64,000 nt of DNA from JACVRW01 sp963728155 (GTDB taxonomy: Bacteria > Actinomycetota > Thermoleophilia > Solirubrobacterales > Thermoleophilaceae), in contig CAVSJF010000025.1 in assembly GCA_963728155.1 (NCBI GenBank), positions 53,683 through 117,682 of the forward strand, read 5' to 3'. Position 1 is the first letter of the stretch. Each line of letters starts with the position of its first letter. Below the pieces are notes generated by a model. It made no database searches. It had not been told where the DNA came from and was given only the letters and a program-made list of their open reading frames with translations. This document shows positions 31,679 through 39,877 of this stretch, piece after piece. A program made the position numbers and the translations under genes.

Positions 31679-32542
31679 ATGCCGGGCCCTCTGCTGGTGG
31701 TCGACGCGCCGTCGATGCTCTTTCGCGCTTTCTACGCGCTGCCCGAGTCGATCGAGGGCGCCGACGGCAAGCCGGTGAACGCGCTGCTCGGCACCGCCAA
31801 CCTCATCCTCCGCGAGGTCGAGGAACACAATCCGCGTGCCGTCGTGCTCTGCTTCGGCCCCGACGCCGCCGACTACCGCCTCGAGCTCTACGACGGCTAC
31901 CACGCCGACCGCCCCGAGGTACCCGACGGCCTCGCGCCCCAGTTCACGGGGTCGCGCTCCTTCTTCGAGGCGTTCAACTGGATCGTGGCCGAGAGCGAGA
32001 CCCACGAGGCGGACGACCTGCTCGGCTCCTTTGCCGAGCTCGAGGCCGAGAGCGGGGGCACCGTGCTCGTGATGACCGGCGACCGCGACATGTTCCAGTG
32101 CGCCACCCAGCACGTGAAGGTCCTCTACGTCCGCACGGGCAGGCAGGGCGCGGAGCTGATCGGCCCGGCCGAGGTGCGCAAGCGCTACGGGATCGCCCCC
32201 AAGCTCGTGCCCGATTTCATCGCGCTGCGCGGCGACCCCTCCGACGGTATTCCCGGTGCCAAGGGCATCGGCGAGAAGACCGCGGCCGAGCTGCTGAGCC
32301 GCCGCGGCTCGCTGGACGCCGTGCTCGACGGGGCCGTGCGCGAGTCGAAGCCCAGCGTGCGCAAGGCGTTGATCGACAGCCGCGAAGAGCTGCTGCGCTT
32401 CCGAGAGATCGCGACGCTTCAGACGGTGAAGGTAAAGCTGCCGAAGGACAGCCCGACCGACTTCGCGGGCGCCGCCGCGGCGGCGCGGGAGAAGGGGATG
32501 AACCGCCTCGCCGAGCGCATGGAGAAGGCCGCCTCAGGCTGA
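31679..32542 (+). CDS. Stand-alone 5'-3' exonuclease (Pol I N-terminal domain type)
   Basis: Flap-endonuclease-type 5'-3' exonuclease of 287 residues without polymerase domains. Metal-binding acids are visible in LLVVDAPSMLFRAFYALP, ETHEADDLLGSFAELEAE and VMTGDRDMFQC, and the helix-hairpin-helix in DGIPGAKGIGEKTAAELL. Such proteins process RNA primers or repair flaps. Start ATG 31679. Divergent from udgX with only 30 bp between start codons, so the two repair genes likely share a promoter region; convergent with DUF4126 (9-bp overlap). Confidence 0.92.
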   Translation: MPGPLLVVDAPSMLFRAFYALPESIEGADGKPVNALLGTANLILREVEEHNPRAVVLCFGPDAADYRLELYDGYHADRPEVPDGLAPQFTGSRSFFEAFNWIVAESETHEADDLLGSFAELEAESGGTVLVMTGDRDMFQCATQHVKVLYVRTGRQGAELIGPAEVRKRYGIAPKLVPDFIALRGDPSDGIPGAKGIGEKTAAELLSRRGSLDAVLDGAVRESKPSVRKALIDSREELLRFREIATLQTVKVKLPKDSPTDFAGAAAAAREKGMNRLAERMEKAASG

Positions 32543-33079
32543 CGCGGGCCGCCCGCGTCGCCGGGTCCGCCGCCAGAGGACGAGTCCCAGCACCAGCAGG
32601 GCCACGACGGCCAGCACGGCCAGCACCGGGACGACGAACGCGAACAGCGTCAGCAGCCCGGACCCGATGTCCTCGAGCAGCGACAGCACCGGGTTGCCGA
32701 TCCCGCCGGTGCCGAGCGTCGAGAGCGGGCGGACCGCCGAGCGGGCCGCGTGAACCGCCTCGGCCGTGCTCCCGCCGGCGATGAGGCTCACGATCAGCGA
32801 GGCGTCGGTCTCGCCCGTGAAGAGCACGGTTCCCGATATCGGGGCGATCACGGTGCCCACCGAGTGCAGCACGTGATCGACGGCGGGGATCTTGTCGCCC
32901 ACGAAGTCCGCGGTGGTCAACACGCCGAGCACGATCAGCGCCGGCGTCTTGGAGAGCTCGTCGAAGGGCTCGCCGAGCTCGACCACGCCGAGACGGGTGA
33001 GCAGCGCGCCGGCGAACGCCGGAAGCCAGGCGTTCAGCCCCGCGGCGCCCGAGAGGCCCAGTCCGGTGAGTACGTCCAT
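32534..33079 (-). CDS. DUF4126 membrane protein
   Basis: Integral membrane protein of about 181 residues with the DUF4126 start (DVLTGLGLSGAAGLNAWLPAFAGAL), a conserved ADFVGDKIPAVDHVLH segment, several membrane helices and a basic tail (RRTRRRGR). Function unknown; family members are common in actinobacteria. ATG 33079 chosen because it begins exactly at the conserved segment. Starts within a CATG shared with the opposite strand, close to the divergent MFS gene. Confidence 0.85.
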   Translation of the reverse strand: MDVLTGLGLSGAAGLNAWLPAFAGALLTRLGVVELGEPFDELSKTPALIVLGVLTTADFVGDKIPAVDHVLHSVGTVIAPISGTVLFTGETDASLIVSLIAGGSTAEAVHAARSAVRPLSTLGTGGIGNPVLSLLEDIGSGLLTLFAFVVPVLAVLAVVALLVLGLVLWRRTRRRGRPASA

Positions 33080-33089
33080 GCCGGATAGT

Positions 33090-34405
33090 GTGGCCGCACT
33101 CGTGACGGAGCGCGACCCGGTCAGGCGCGCGGTGGCGCTGGCCTTCCGGCGGTTGATGCCGCTGCTCGTGCTCATGCACGTGATCGCCTACGCGGATCGC
33201 GTGAACATCACCTTCGCCGAGACCGAGATCAGCAACGACCTCGCGCTCTCGGCCACCACCTTCGGCCTGGCGGCAGGGATCTTCTTCGCCTCCTACGTGG
33301 CGCTCGAGATCCCGAGCAACCTCGTGCTCCACCGGGTGGGCGCGCGGCTGTGGATGGGGCGGATCATGATCAGCTGGGGGATCGTCGCGGCGGCCACCGC
33401 GTTCGTGTGGGACGGCAGCCTCGCTGATCGTGGCCCGGATTCTGCTGGGCGTGGGTGAGGCCGGTTTCTTCCCGGGCGTCGTCTACCTGATCGCCTGCTG
33501 GTTTCCCGAGCGCGACCGGGCGCGGGCCATGGGCGTGTTCATGCTCGGGATCGTGATCGCCGCCGTCCTCGGCGGGCCGCTCTCCGGTGCCCTGCTCGAG
33601 CTCGACGGCGTGCTCGGGCTGGAGGGCTGGCAGTGGCTCTTCATCGGCCAGGGCCTGCCCGCGATCGCCGTCGGCTTCTGGGTTCTCGCGGGTGCTGCCC
33701 AACTCGCCCGAGGAGGCCCCGTGGCTGGCGGACGAGGAACGCGAGGCGCTGGCCGCGCGCCTGGCCGCCGAGTCGGCGGCGCGCGAGCGGGCGTCGAGCT
33801 TCACCCTGCGCGGGGCCATGACCGACCGGCGGATCCTGCTCTGCGCCGCGGTCTACTTCACCATCAACTTCGCCAGCTACGGGACGATCTTCTGGATCGC
33901 CGACATCATCGAGCGCATCTCCTCCGATATCGAGGGCATCGAGCTCGGCCTGCTGGCGGGCCTGCCCATGGCCCTTGGCTCGGCGGGGCTGATCGTGATC
34001 GGGCGGCGGTCCGATCGCGGCGGCGACCGCCGCCGCTGGGTGGTGGTCGGGATGCTGGTGGGCGTTCTCGGCCTGGCCGCCACGGCGATCCTGCCCCCAC
34101 TGGCCGCGCCGCTGACCCTCGGCGTGTGCGCCTTCGGGCTGCTGGGCGCCGTTCCCGCCTTCTGGGCCATGCCCACCTCGCTGCTGACCGGGCGCCCGGC
34201 GGCGGGCGGCATCGCGCTCATCAACACCATCGGGGTGACCGGGGGCATCTTCGGGCCCGTGGTGGTGGGCGCGGCCAAGGACGCCGGTTCGCTCGAGACC
34301 GGTCTCGGCGCGCTGGCCGCGGTGCTCTTGGGCGGCGCCGGCCTGGCGTCACGGCTGCCCTTCGTGGCCCGCGAGCCCGCGCTCGAGCCGCGGCTCAGCG
34401 CCTAG
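33090..34405 (+). pseudogene. MFS transporter (anion:cation symporter family), two frameshifts
   Basis: Major facilitator transporter of about 438 residues resembling the anion:cation symporter (phthalate/glucarate) family, which imports organic acids with protons or sodium. Evidence: MHVIAYADRVNITFAE, the loop WMGRIMISWG, ARILLGVGEAGFFPGVVYL and WFPERDRARAMGVFM. The reading frame breaks twice: near 33419 (one extra base in the GGCAGCCTCG region) and near 33690 (one extra base in the TTCTCGCGGG region). Each piece continues in the next frame with no lost protein sequence, which argues for small indels or sequencing error rather than long decay. GTG 33090 is the assumed start; ATG 33078 is also in frame. 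Confidence 0.82.
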
Positions 34406-34425
34406 AGAGATTCGGCAAGAACGAC

Positions 34426-34448
34426 GAAGGCCCCGTGACGGGGCCTTC
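34426..34448 (-). terminator. Rho-independent terminator of ssrA
   Basis: Perfect 10-bp stem GAAGGCCCCG/CGGGGCCTTC with a 3-nt loop, 3 bp beyond the mature tmRNA end. On the minus strand it is followed by GTCGTTCTTG, moderately T-rich. It may also stop read-through from the MFS gene on the plus strand. Confidence 0.8.
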
Positions 34449-34451
34449 GAA

Positions 34452-34823
34452 TGGAGGCGGCCGGTACTGCCCCGGCGTCCGCAGAACACCCCTCCGATGC
34501 TTGCTACGAGCGTTCCCGTCGGAGTCTGATCTCGGCTACCGGGTCAGTCGGTCCGCGGGGTACGTTCCCGGCGCCATACCATCCTGAATTGTCCCCCGGC
34601 CACCGATGGTCCTGTGACCGGGGTGATCCCGCTATATGAAGCCGCAGATCCGGGCCGCGGGCTGCCCGGTGCGACTCTCTCACGGCCTGTTAGGCGGCGA
34701 GAGCGAACTCGTGGTTACGGTCCGCACATATGGTTTTCCGGGATCATTTAACGAGGCCAACCCGGAGTCCTCGACTCGCCACACCGGAGGAATCACGCTC
34801 CACGTCGAAGCTGATTCGCCCCC
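34452..34823 (-). ncRNA. ssrA: Transfer-messenger RNA (tmRNA)
   Basis: One-piece tmRNA of about 372 nt for trans-translation with SmpB. The 5' end GGGGGCGAATC pairs over 7 bp with the 3' CGCCTCC (one G-U) to form the acceptor stem, with A as discriminator; CCA is not encoded. The tag frame at 34725-34690 reads GCG GAC CGT AAC CAC, then GAG TTC GCT CTC GCC GCC TAA, giving ADRNHEFALAA after the tRNA-carried alanine, with the ALAA protease-recognition end. The 5' domain contains CAGCTTCGACGTGG, matching the conserved tmRNA TTCGAC. The T-arm loop (GGCAGTA) departs from the usual TTCRANY. Confidence 0.93.
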
Positions 34824-34837
34824 TTGTTGCCCTATGG

Positions 34838-34843
34838 ATTCTA
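34838..34843 (-). promoter_or_regulatory. Candidate -10 element of ssrA
   Basis: TAGAAT on the minus strand, 15 bp before the mature 5' end, which would give a short precursor trimmed by RNase P. I see no convincing -35 hexamer at the normal distance. The remaining gap up to 34944 is shared with the PspC gene on the plus strand. Confidence 0.35.
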
Positions 34844-34944
34844 GCGCGGCCAGGGTCATCCCTTAGGGACCATTCCCAATTGGAGGATCGTCCTCCGCAC
34901 GGCACTCTCGATGGCGCAAGCAAACAAGCCATCGGAGGATCGAC

Positions 34945-36144
34945 ATGAACGACGAAGACACCACTCAGCAGAACACACCCGAAGACGACGGCCCGCAGGC
35001 CCCGGCCGGCGGTCCCGAGGCGCCCGCCGGCGGCCCGGAGGCCCCGGCGGGTGGTGGCGCCCGGCGCATCATGCGCTCCCGCGAGGATCGGGTGCTCGGC
35101 GGCGTCTGCGGCGGCCTGGGCCGCTACTTCAACACCGACCCGATCTTCTTTCGCATCGGCGCCATCGCCCTGGCCTTCATCGGCGGCGCGGGTCTGCTGC
35201 TCTACCTGGCCGCCCTTCTGCTCATGCCCAACGAGCAATCCGGCACCTCGGTGGTGGCGGCGACCGGCGAGGGACGCAACCGTGCTCTCGTCATCGCCGG
35301 CGTCGTCGTCATTCTCCTGTTCGCCTGGCCCTTTCTGGTCGGCGGCGGGCTTCTCGCTGGAGCGCTTCTCATCCCGCTCGCCGTTCTTGTCGGCGCCGGC
35401 GTACTCGCATGGTGGCTGGTCTCCGGCGAAGGACCGAGCGGCGAGCCCAAGGACATCGCCCGACGCGCTGCTCTGGGCATCGGGGTCATCATTCTGTGCG
35501 GACTGGTGGCGCTCGGCGGCGCGGTCGCGGCCGCGACCGGTCCGGACTGGGTCGTGGCAGCAGTCGTCATCGCCGCGGGAGCGGCCATCGTCGCGGGCGC
35601 CTTCCTGAAGCCGGTCCGCTGGCTGGTCCTGCCGGCGGTGGCCCTGGCCCTTGCGGCCGGCACGGTCTCGGCGGCCGGCATCGACCTCGACGGAGGCGTG
35701 GGCGAACGCGAGTACCTGCCCGCGTCGGCGAGCCAGCTTCAGGATCGCTACGAACTGGGGATGGGTGAGCTGGTGGTCGACCTGCGCGAGACCGACCTGC
35801 CCTCCGGCGACGTGCCGCTCGAGCTCGACCTGGGCGTGGGCGAGGCGCGCCTGCTGGTACCCGAGGACGTGTGCGTGGCCGCCACAGCGGACATCGGCAT
35901 GGGCGAGGTGGTCTTCTTCGACCGCGACAACGGCGGCATCGACCTGGACTTCGAGGATCGCCGCGATGCCGAGGGCGACTCGACCCGGATCGTTCTGGAC
36001 GCGCAGATCGGGCTCGGCGAGCTGAGGGTGGGCCACGAGGACTACCGCGACACCCGCGAGTTCGGCTTCGACGGCAACGAGTTGGACGTGAACCAGAGCG
36101 GCAACACCGCCTGCGCGGCAACGGGGCAGAGTGCCAGCGGCTAA
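34945..36144 (+). CDS. PspC-domain protein with LiaF-like C-terminus
   Basis: 399-residue envelope-stress protein. After a low-complexity N-terminus with three PEAPAGG-type repeats, a PspC domain appears at about residues 40-95 (REDRVLGGVCGGLGRYFNTD, IALAFIGGAGLLLYLAALLL). Several further membrane helices follow and the C-terminal 120 residues form a beta-rich LiaF/DUF2154-like domain with repeated short segments (YELGMGELVVDLRETDL, DLGVGEARLLVPEDV, DIGMGEVVFF, QIGLGELRVG). A GGAGG at 34934-34938 fixes the start. First gene of a cluster with a PspC histidine kinase, which it may regulate as LiaF regulates LiaS. Confidence 0.9.
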   Translation: MNDEDTTQQNTPEDDGPQAPAGGPEAPAGGPEAPAGGGARRIMRSREDRVLGGVCGGLGRYFNTDPIFFRIGAIALAFIGGAGLLLYLAALLLMPNEQSGTSVVAATGEGRNRALVIAGVVVILLFAWPFLVGGGLLAGALLIPLAVLVGAGVLAWWLVSGEGPSGEPKDIARRAALGIGVIILCGLVALGGAVAAATGPDWVVAAVVIAAGAAIVAGAFLKPVRWLVLPAVALALAAGTVSAAGIDLDGGVGEREYLPASASQLQDRYELGMGELVVDLRETDLPSGDVPLELDLGVGEARLLVPEDVCVAATADIGMGEVVFFDRDNGGIDLDFEDRRDAEGDSTRIVLDAQIGLGELRVGHEDYRDTREFGFDGNELDVNQSGNTACAATGQSASG

Positions 36145-36313
36145 GCCGAACGTGCCGGCGCTCGTCGCGGGCCTGGCGGTGCTAGTGCTCGGCGCGCTGC
36201 TGCTGGCGCACGCGCTCGGCGTGCTCGAGCTGAGCTTCGCCCTCTTCGCCCCCGTGGCGTGCGCGGCCACGGGGGCGATTCTGCTGGCCAACGGCCTGGG
36301 CCGCCGCGAATGA
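36131..36313 (+). CDS. Small two-helix membrane protein
   Basis: 60-residue protein from GTG 36131, overlapping the PspC gene end by 14 bp and the kinase start by 4 bp (ATGA). It consists of a short basic N-terminus and two hydrophobic helices (LVAGLAVLVLGALLLAHALG; FALFAPVACAATGAILLANG). Overlap on both sides and its composition suggest a real gene whose product may help assemble or tune the PspC/kinase system; no known family recognised. Confidence 0.7.
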   Translation: MPAAKPNVPALVAGLAVLVLGALLLAHALGVLELSFALFAPVACAATGAILLANGLGRRE

Positions 36314-37554
36314 CCGCCGACGCGCACCCGGGCGGCCGGGCGCTGCGGCGCGACCCGACCGACCGCTGGCTGGGCGGCGTGTGCTCCGGAATCGCGCTGC
36401 GCCTGGGGATCGATCGCGTGCTGGTCCGCCTGGCGTTCGTGGCCGCTGCAGCGGCCGGCGGGATCGGGGTGGCCCTCTATGCGCTCGGCTGGCTGGTCAT
36501 CCCCGCCGGACCGGGCACGGCGCGGCGGGGCCTGCCCACCGGCCGCGGTGCGGTCGAGGTGGCACTGGGCACCGGCCTGCTGCTGCTGAGCGTGCTGCTG
36601 ACCTTTCGCGGGCTCGGGATCTGGTTCTCCGACGCGATCGTCTGGCCGCTCGTTCTGATCGCGAGCGGCGGTGCGCTGATCTGGCGCGGTTCGACATCCT
36701 CGCCCGCGGCCCCGGACCCGGCCGAAGCACCGGCCGCGGCCCTTCTCAAGCCCCCGCGCAAGGAGCCGCGCCGCGAGGCGAGTCGCCGGGCGGCCGCGAT
36801 CTCGCGTACCGGCATCGGCATCGCCCTGGTGGTGGCGGCCGGCTTCGCCTTCCTCCAGGCCACGGGAGCACTCAGCGCGGCGCGCGACGTGCTGTTCGCC
36901 GTGATCGCCGTGGTGGTGGTGCTCGGCGTGATCTTCGCTCCCTGGATCCTGCGGCTGGTGCGCTCGCTGACCCAGGAGCGCGCCGAGCGGATCCGCTCGC
37001 AGGAGCGGGCCGAGGTGGCGGCACACCTCCACGACTCGGTTCTTCAGACGCTGGCGCTGGTCCAGCGCTCGGACGATCCCCAGGAGGTGGCCGCGCTCGC
37101 GCGCCGCCAGGAGCGCGAGCTGCGAGCCTGGCTCTCGGGACGGCCGGCCCCCGGCCAGGCGGCGCGGCTGGCACCGGCCCTCGAGGCCGCCGCGGTCGAC
37201 GTCGAGGAGCGCCACGGCGTGCCGGTGGAGGTGGTCGTGGTCGGCGACCGCGATCTCGACGACCATTGCGAGGCCGTGGTGGCCGCCACACGCGAGGCCA
37301 TGACCAACGCGGCGAAGTTCGGCGCCGGCTCGCCAATCGACGTGTACGCCGAATCCGACGGCGACCGGCTCCACGTGTTCATCCGCGACCGCGGGCCCGG
37401 CTTCGACGTGACGGCCCTACCGCCGGATCGCCGCGGGGTTCGCGAGTCGATAGTGGGCCGCATGGAGAGGCACGGCGGGGCCGCGCGCATCACGAGCGGC
37501 CCGGCCACGGGAACGGAGGTGGAGCTTGAGCTCCCCGCGCGTCCTGATCGTTGA
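36310..37554 (+). CDS. PspC-domain sensor histidine kinase (DesK/NarX-type)
   Basis: 414-residue membrane histidine kinase. An N-terminal PspC domain (RDPTDRWLGGVCSGIALRLG) and several membrane helices occupy the first 220 residues; the HisKA_3 phosphoacceptor region is ERAEVAAHLHDSVLQTLALV, and the ATPase has N box REAMTNAAKFG, G1 DRGPGFD and G2 ATGTEVELELP. Such kinases use a LuxR-type response regulator, which follows with a 29-bp overlap. The signal is probably membrane or cell-wall stress, as for LiaRS-type systems. Confidence 0.92.
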   Translation: MTADAHPGGRALRRDPTDRWLGGVCSGIALRLGIDRVLVRLAFVAAAAAGGIGVALYALGWLVIPAGPGTARRGLPTGRGAVEVALGTGLLLLSVLLTFRGLGIWFSDAIVWPLVLIASGGALIWRGSTSSPAAPDPAEAPAAALLKPPRKEPRREASRRAAAISRTGIGIALVVAAGFAFLQATGALSAARDVLFAVIAVVVVLGVIFAPWILRLVRSLTQERAERIRSQERAEVAAHLHDSVLQTLALVQRSDDPQEVAALARRQERELRAWLSGRPAPGQAARLAPALEAAAVDVEERHGVPVEVVVVGDRDLDDHCEAVVAATREAMTNAAKFGAGSPIDVYAESDGDRLHVFIRDRGPGFDVTALPPDRRGVRESIVGRMERHGGAARITSGPATGTEVELELPARPDR

Positions 37555-38162
37555 CGACCATCAGCTCTTTCGCTCCGGCGTCCGTGCGGAGCTCGAGCGC
37601 CACCTGGAGATCACCGGGGAGGCGGGAAGCGTCGCCGAAGCGGTGGCCGCCATCGTGAGCGACGAGCCCGAGGTGGTGCTGCTCGACGTCCACATGCCCG
37701 ACGGCGGTGGCGTGGAGGTGATCCGGCGCGCGGCTGACCGCGACCTGCGCCCGGTGTACCTGGCCCTCTCGGTATCCGACGCGGCCGAGGACGTGATCGC
37801 GGTGATCCGCGCCGGCGCCCGCGGCTACGTGACCAAGAACATCGCGCCCGGAGAGCTGGCCGACGCCGTGCGCCGCGTGTACGACGGCGATGCCGTCTTC
37901 TCCCCGGCTGGCCGGCTTCGTGCTCGACGCCTTCGCCGGCCCGGCGCCCAACCCCGAGACCGAGCTCGACGCCCTCACCCCGCGCGAGCGCGAGATCATC
38001 CAACACATCGCGCGCGGCTACATGTACAAGGAGATCGCGCTGCGTCTCGAGATCTCGCCGAAGACCGTGGAGGCCCACGTGTCGTCGGTGCTGCGCAAGC
38101 TGCAGCTGTCGAGCCGGCACGAGCTCACTCGCTGGGCGACCGATCGGGGCCTGGACGTCTAG
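37526..38162 (+). pseudogene. LuxR/NarL-family response regulator with frame break
   Basis: Cognate response regulator of the PspC kinase. Start TTG 37526 after GGAGGTGGAGC. The receiver domain is complete (VLIVDDHQLFRSGVR; phospho-Asp in VVLLDVHMPDGGGVEVIRRA; YVTKNIAPGELADAVRRVYD). The LuxR-type helix-turn-helix (LTPREREIIQHIARGYMYKE, then VEAHVSSVLRKLQLSSRHE) continues in another frame. The break is near 37912, between DAVFSP and LAGFVLDAF; loss of two bases or gain of one restores a normal protein of about 212 residues. An indel error is more likely than inactivation because both halves are well preserved. Confidence 0.85.
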
Positions 38163-38174
38163 CGAACCAAAGCG

Positions 38175-39869
38175 CTACGGGGCGGGGGGCGGCAGCGCCG
38201 CCGCCAGCTGATCGAAGCGCAGGACGCCGAGGCCGCTCGCCAGGTCGTACCCGGGCGCGGCGCTGACACCGGGCACCCGGGAGCTGTAGCGGTTGTTTCC
38301 GGACACGACGTCGAACAGCGTGGACGGCGTGCCGGCCTGGAGGCTGTAGAGCAGGCCGTTCACCGGGCCGAGCGCCGGCCGGCCGGCGGCGCGCTCGCGA
38401 GCGCTGAGCACGGCGAAGCCGGCCGCGGTGAGCGGCGTGGCGGCGCTGGTGCCTGCGACGGACTGCCAGTTGCCGCCGATGACCGCCGGCCAGCCGGGAA
38501 GGAGTGAGCCGTGCGCCGACACGTCCGGGAGCACGCGCCGCCCGCCCGAGACCGTCAGGTCACGCTGAAAGGGCGGGCGACCGTAGTAGGCCGACGTGCC
38601 GCCGCCGCCGGCGCCGCCCCCATTCTCGGTGGACAGCCATTCGAGGTCGTTCCATACGACCTCGTCCACGCGCTGGTTGGTGGCGTCGAGGACGAGCCTG
38701 GTGCCGCCGAGGCCCGTCACGTACGGGGACACGGCGGGCCAGCCGACCCCGGCGAAGCTCTCCCCGTCGCAGGTCGAGCCGGCATCGCCCACGGCGGCGA
38801 AGGTCCCCACCCCCACCAGGCCCAGCCGAAGGGCGGCGGCGTTGAACAGCCGGGCGCTCGCGCGCGTGGTGGGTCCGGCCTTCCTCCCGAGCATGTCGCG
38901 CTCGCACACCGCGTAGGAGATGGAGAGCACGTCCGGACGCGGGCCGGCCGTGAGGGTCTCGGCGACCCCGAGGAACCAGAACTGCTCCGACTCCCAGGTC
39001 TGGGAGTAGGTCAGCGAGGTGAGACCGGGGGCCATCCCGCGCAGGAGCGCCAGGTCTTCCTGGGGCTCGAACGACTGGCGGCCGAACGGCTTGGTCTGAC
39101 CGTCCGTGCGGAGGATCCGGGGCCGCAGCGGCGCCAGGCCGAAGCAGCTCGCCAGGTCGCGGGCATCCTCGGCGGGCACGCCCTCGCCGGCATTGAGGAT
39201 CGCGGCCGATCCGCCGCTTCCGGTGCCGACCGAGCCGAGCCCGTAGGCGGTACGCACCTGGTCGAAGCTGTAGGAGCCGGTGGTGCGAGCCGCATCGCAG
39301 CCTCCGGTCCAGGTGCCGCCGTTGACGGGCTTTGGCGCCTGAGCCGCCCGCGCCGGCGCGGGGTCGCGCGCCGTGCGGTTGTAGCCCGCCATCGTCTCTG
39401 TGACCAACGGACGCATGTCACGTGGGAGGCGGGGCTGTCGCTGGGCGGGGATCAACCATCCCACCGACCCGTCGTCCTGGTCGATGTCGCGCTGGACCGG
39501 CGTTCGCAGGACCCGCTCGAAGCGGCGCACGGTGGCGCTGGCCCGGGCGAAGACCCGGGAGCGGTCGATGGTCACCTCCAGCCCGTGCCGGCGCCCGGCT
39601 CGCTTGAAGGCCCTGATCGTCCGCGGGCTCGCGCCGTAGCGGCTCGCCACCTGGCGCAGGGTGAGGAAGTGACGGTATTGCGACGAGGACGGCTGGCTCA
39701 CAGCCCAGAAGGCCGTGCGCGCGCTCGCCTCGGGGCGCTTCAGGCCGAAGTAGAAGGTCACTCGCGGAGAGGACTTGGCGGCGGCCGGCGCCGGAGCTGA
39801 GAGGGCCACCGAAGCCAAGAGCGCGAGCGCCACGCCGGCGGACCGGGACACGAGCACCGCGCGAACCAT
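38175..39869 (-). CDS. Secreted sedolisin-type serine-carboxyl peptidase (S53)
   Basis: 564-residue secreted acid peptidase of family S53 (kumamolisin-like). Signal peptide about 1-31 (basic VSR then Leu/Ala-rich, cleaved after APAAA). A pro-domain follows (VTFYFGLKRPEAS; ARTAFWAVSQPSSSQYRHFL). The catalytic set is visible: Glu and Asp in EPQEDLALLRG, oxyanion Asp in FAAVGDAGSTCDG, and Ser in VAGTSAATPLTAAG; the C-terminal SGNNRYSSRVPGVSAAPGYD segment fits the calcium site. Start at ATG 39869; sequence farther upstream belongs to smpB in another frame. Last gene of the ftsE-to-smpB block, 8 bp after smpB. Confidence 0.92.
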   Translation of the reverse strand: MVRAVLVSRSAGVALALLASVALSAPAPAAAKSSPRVTFYFGLKRPEASARTAFWAVSQPSSSQYRHFLTLRQVASRYGASPRTIRAFKRAGRRHGLEVTIDRSRVFARASATVRRFERVLRTPVQRDIDQDDGSVGWLIPAQRQPRLPRDMRPLVTETMAGYNRTARDPAPARAAQAPKPVNGGTWTGGCDAARTTGSYSFDQVRTAYGLGSVGTGSGGSAAILNAGEGVPAEDARDLASCFGLAPLRPRILRTDGQTKPFGRQSFEPQEDLALLRGMAPGLTSLTYSQTWESEQFWFLGVAETLTAGPRPDVLSISYAVCERDMLGRKAGPTTRASARLFNAAALRLGLVGVGTFAAVGDAGSTCDGESFAGVGWPAVSPYVTGLGGTRLVLDATNQRVDEVVWNDLEWLSTENGGGAGGGGTSAYYGRPPFQRDLTVSGGRRVLPDVSAHGSLLPGWPAVIGGNWQSVAGTSAATPLTAAGFAVLSARERAAGRPALGPVNGLLYSLQAGTPSTLFDVVSGNNRYSSRVPGVSAAPGYDLASGLGVLRFDQLAAALPPPAP

Positions 39870-39877
39870 ATTCCCGG

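Noticed and set aside
34636..34948. Short plus-strand ORFs in the tmRNA region
   Set aside because: They run antisense to the tmRNA and lack ribosome-binding sites.
34990..35060. Tandem DNA repeat array
   Set aside because: The repeats are three imperfect copies encoding PEAPAGG within the PspC protein N-terminus; no sign of a CRISPR or satellite array.
34744..37374. 876-codon open frame on the minus strand
   Set aside because: Antisense to the PspC protein and kinase and across the tmRNA 5' end; its translation is low-complexity His/Gln/Arg-rich sequence typical of GC-rich shadow frames, while the plus-strand proteins have clear domains.
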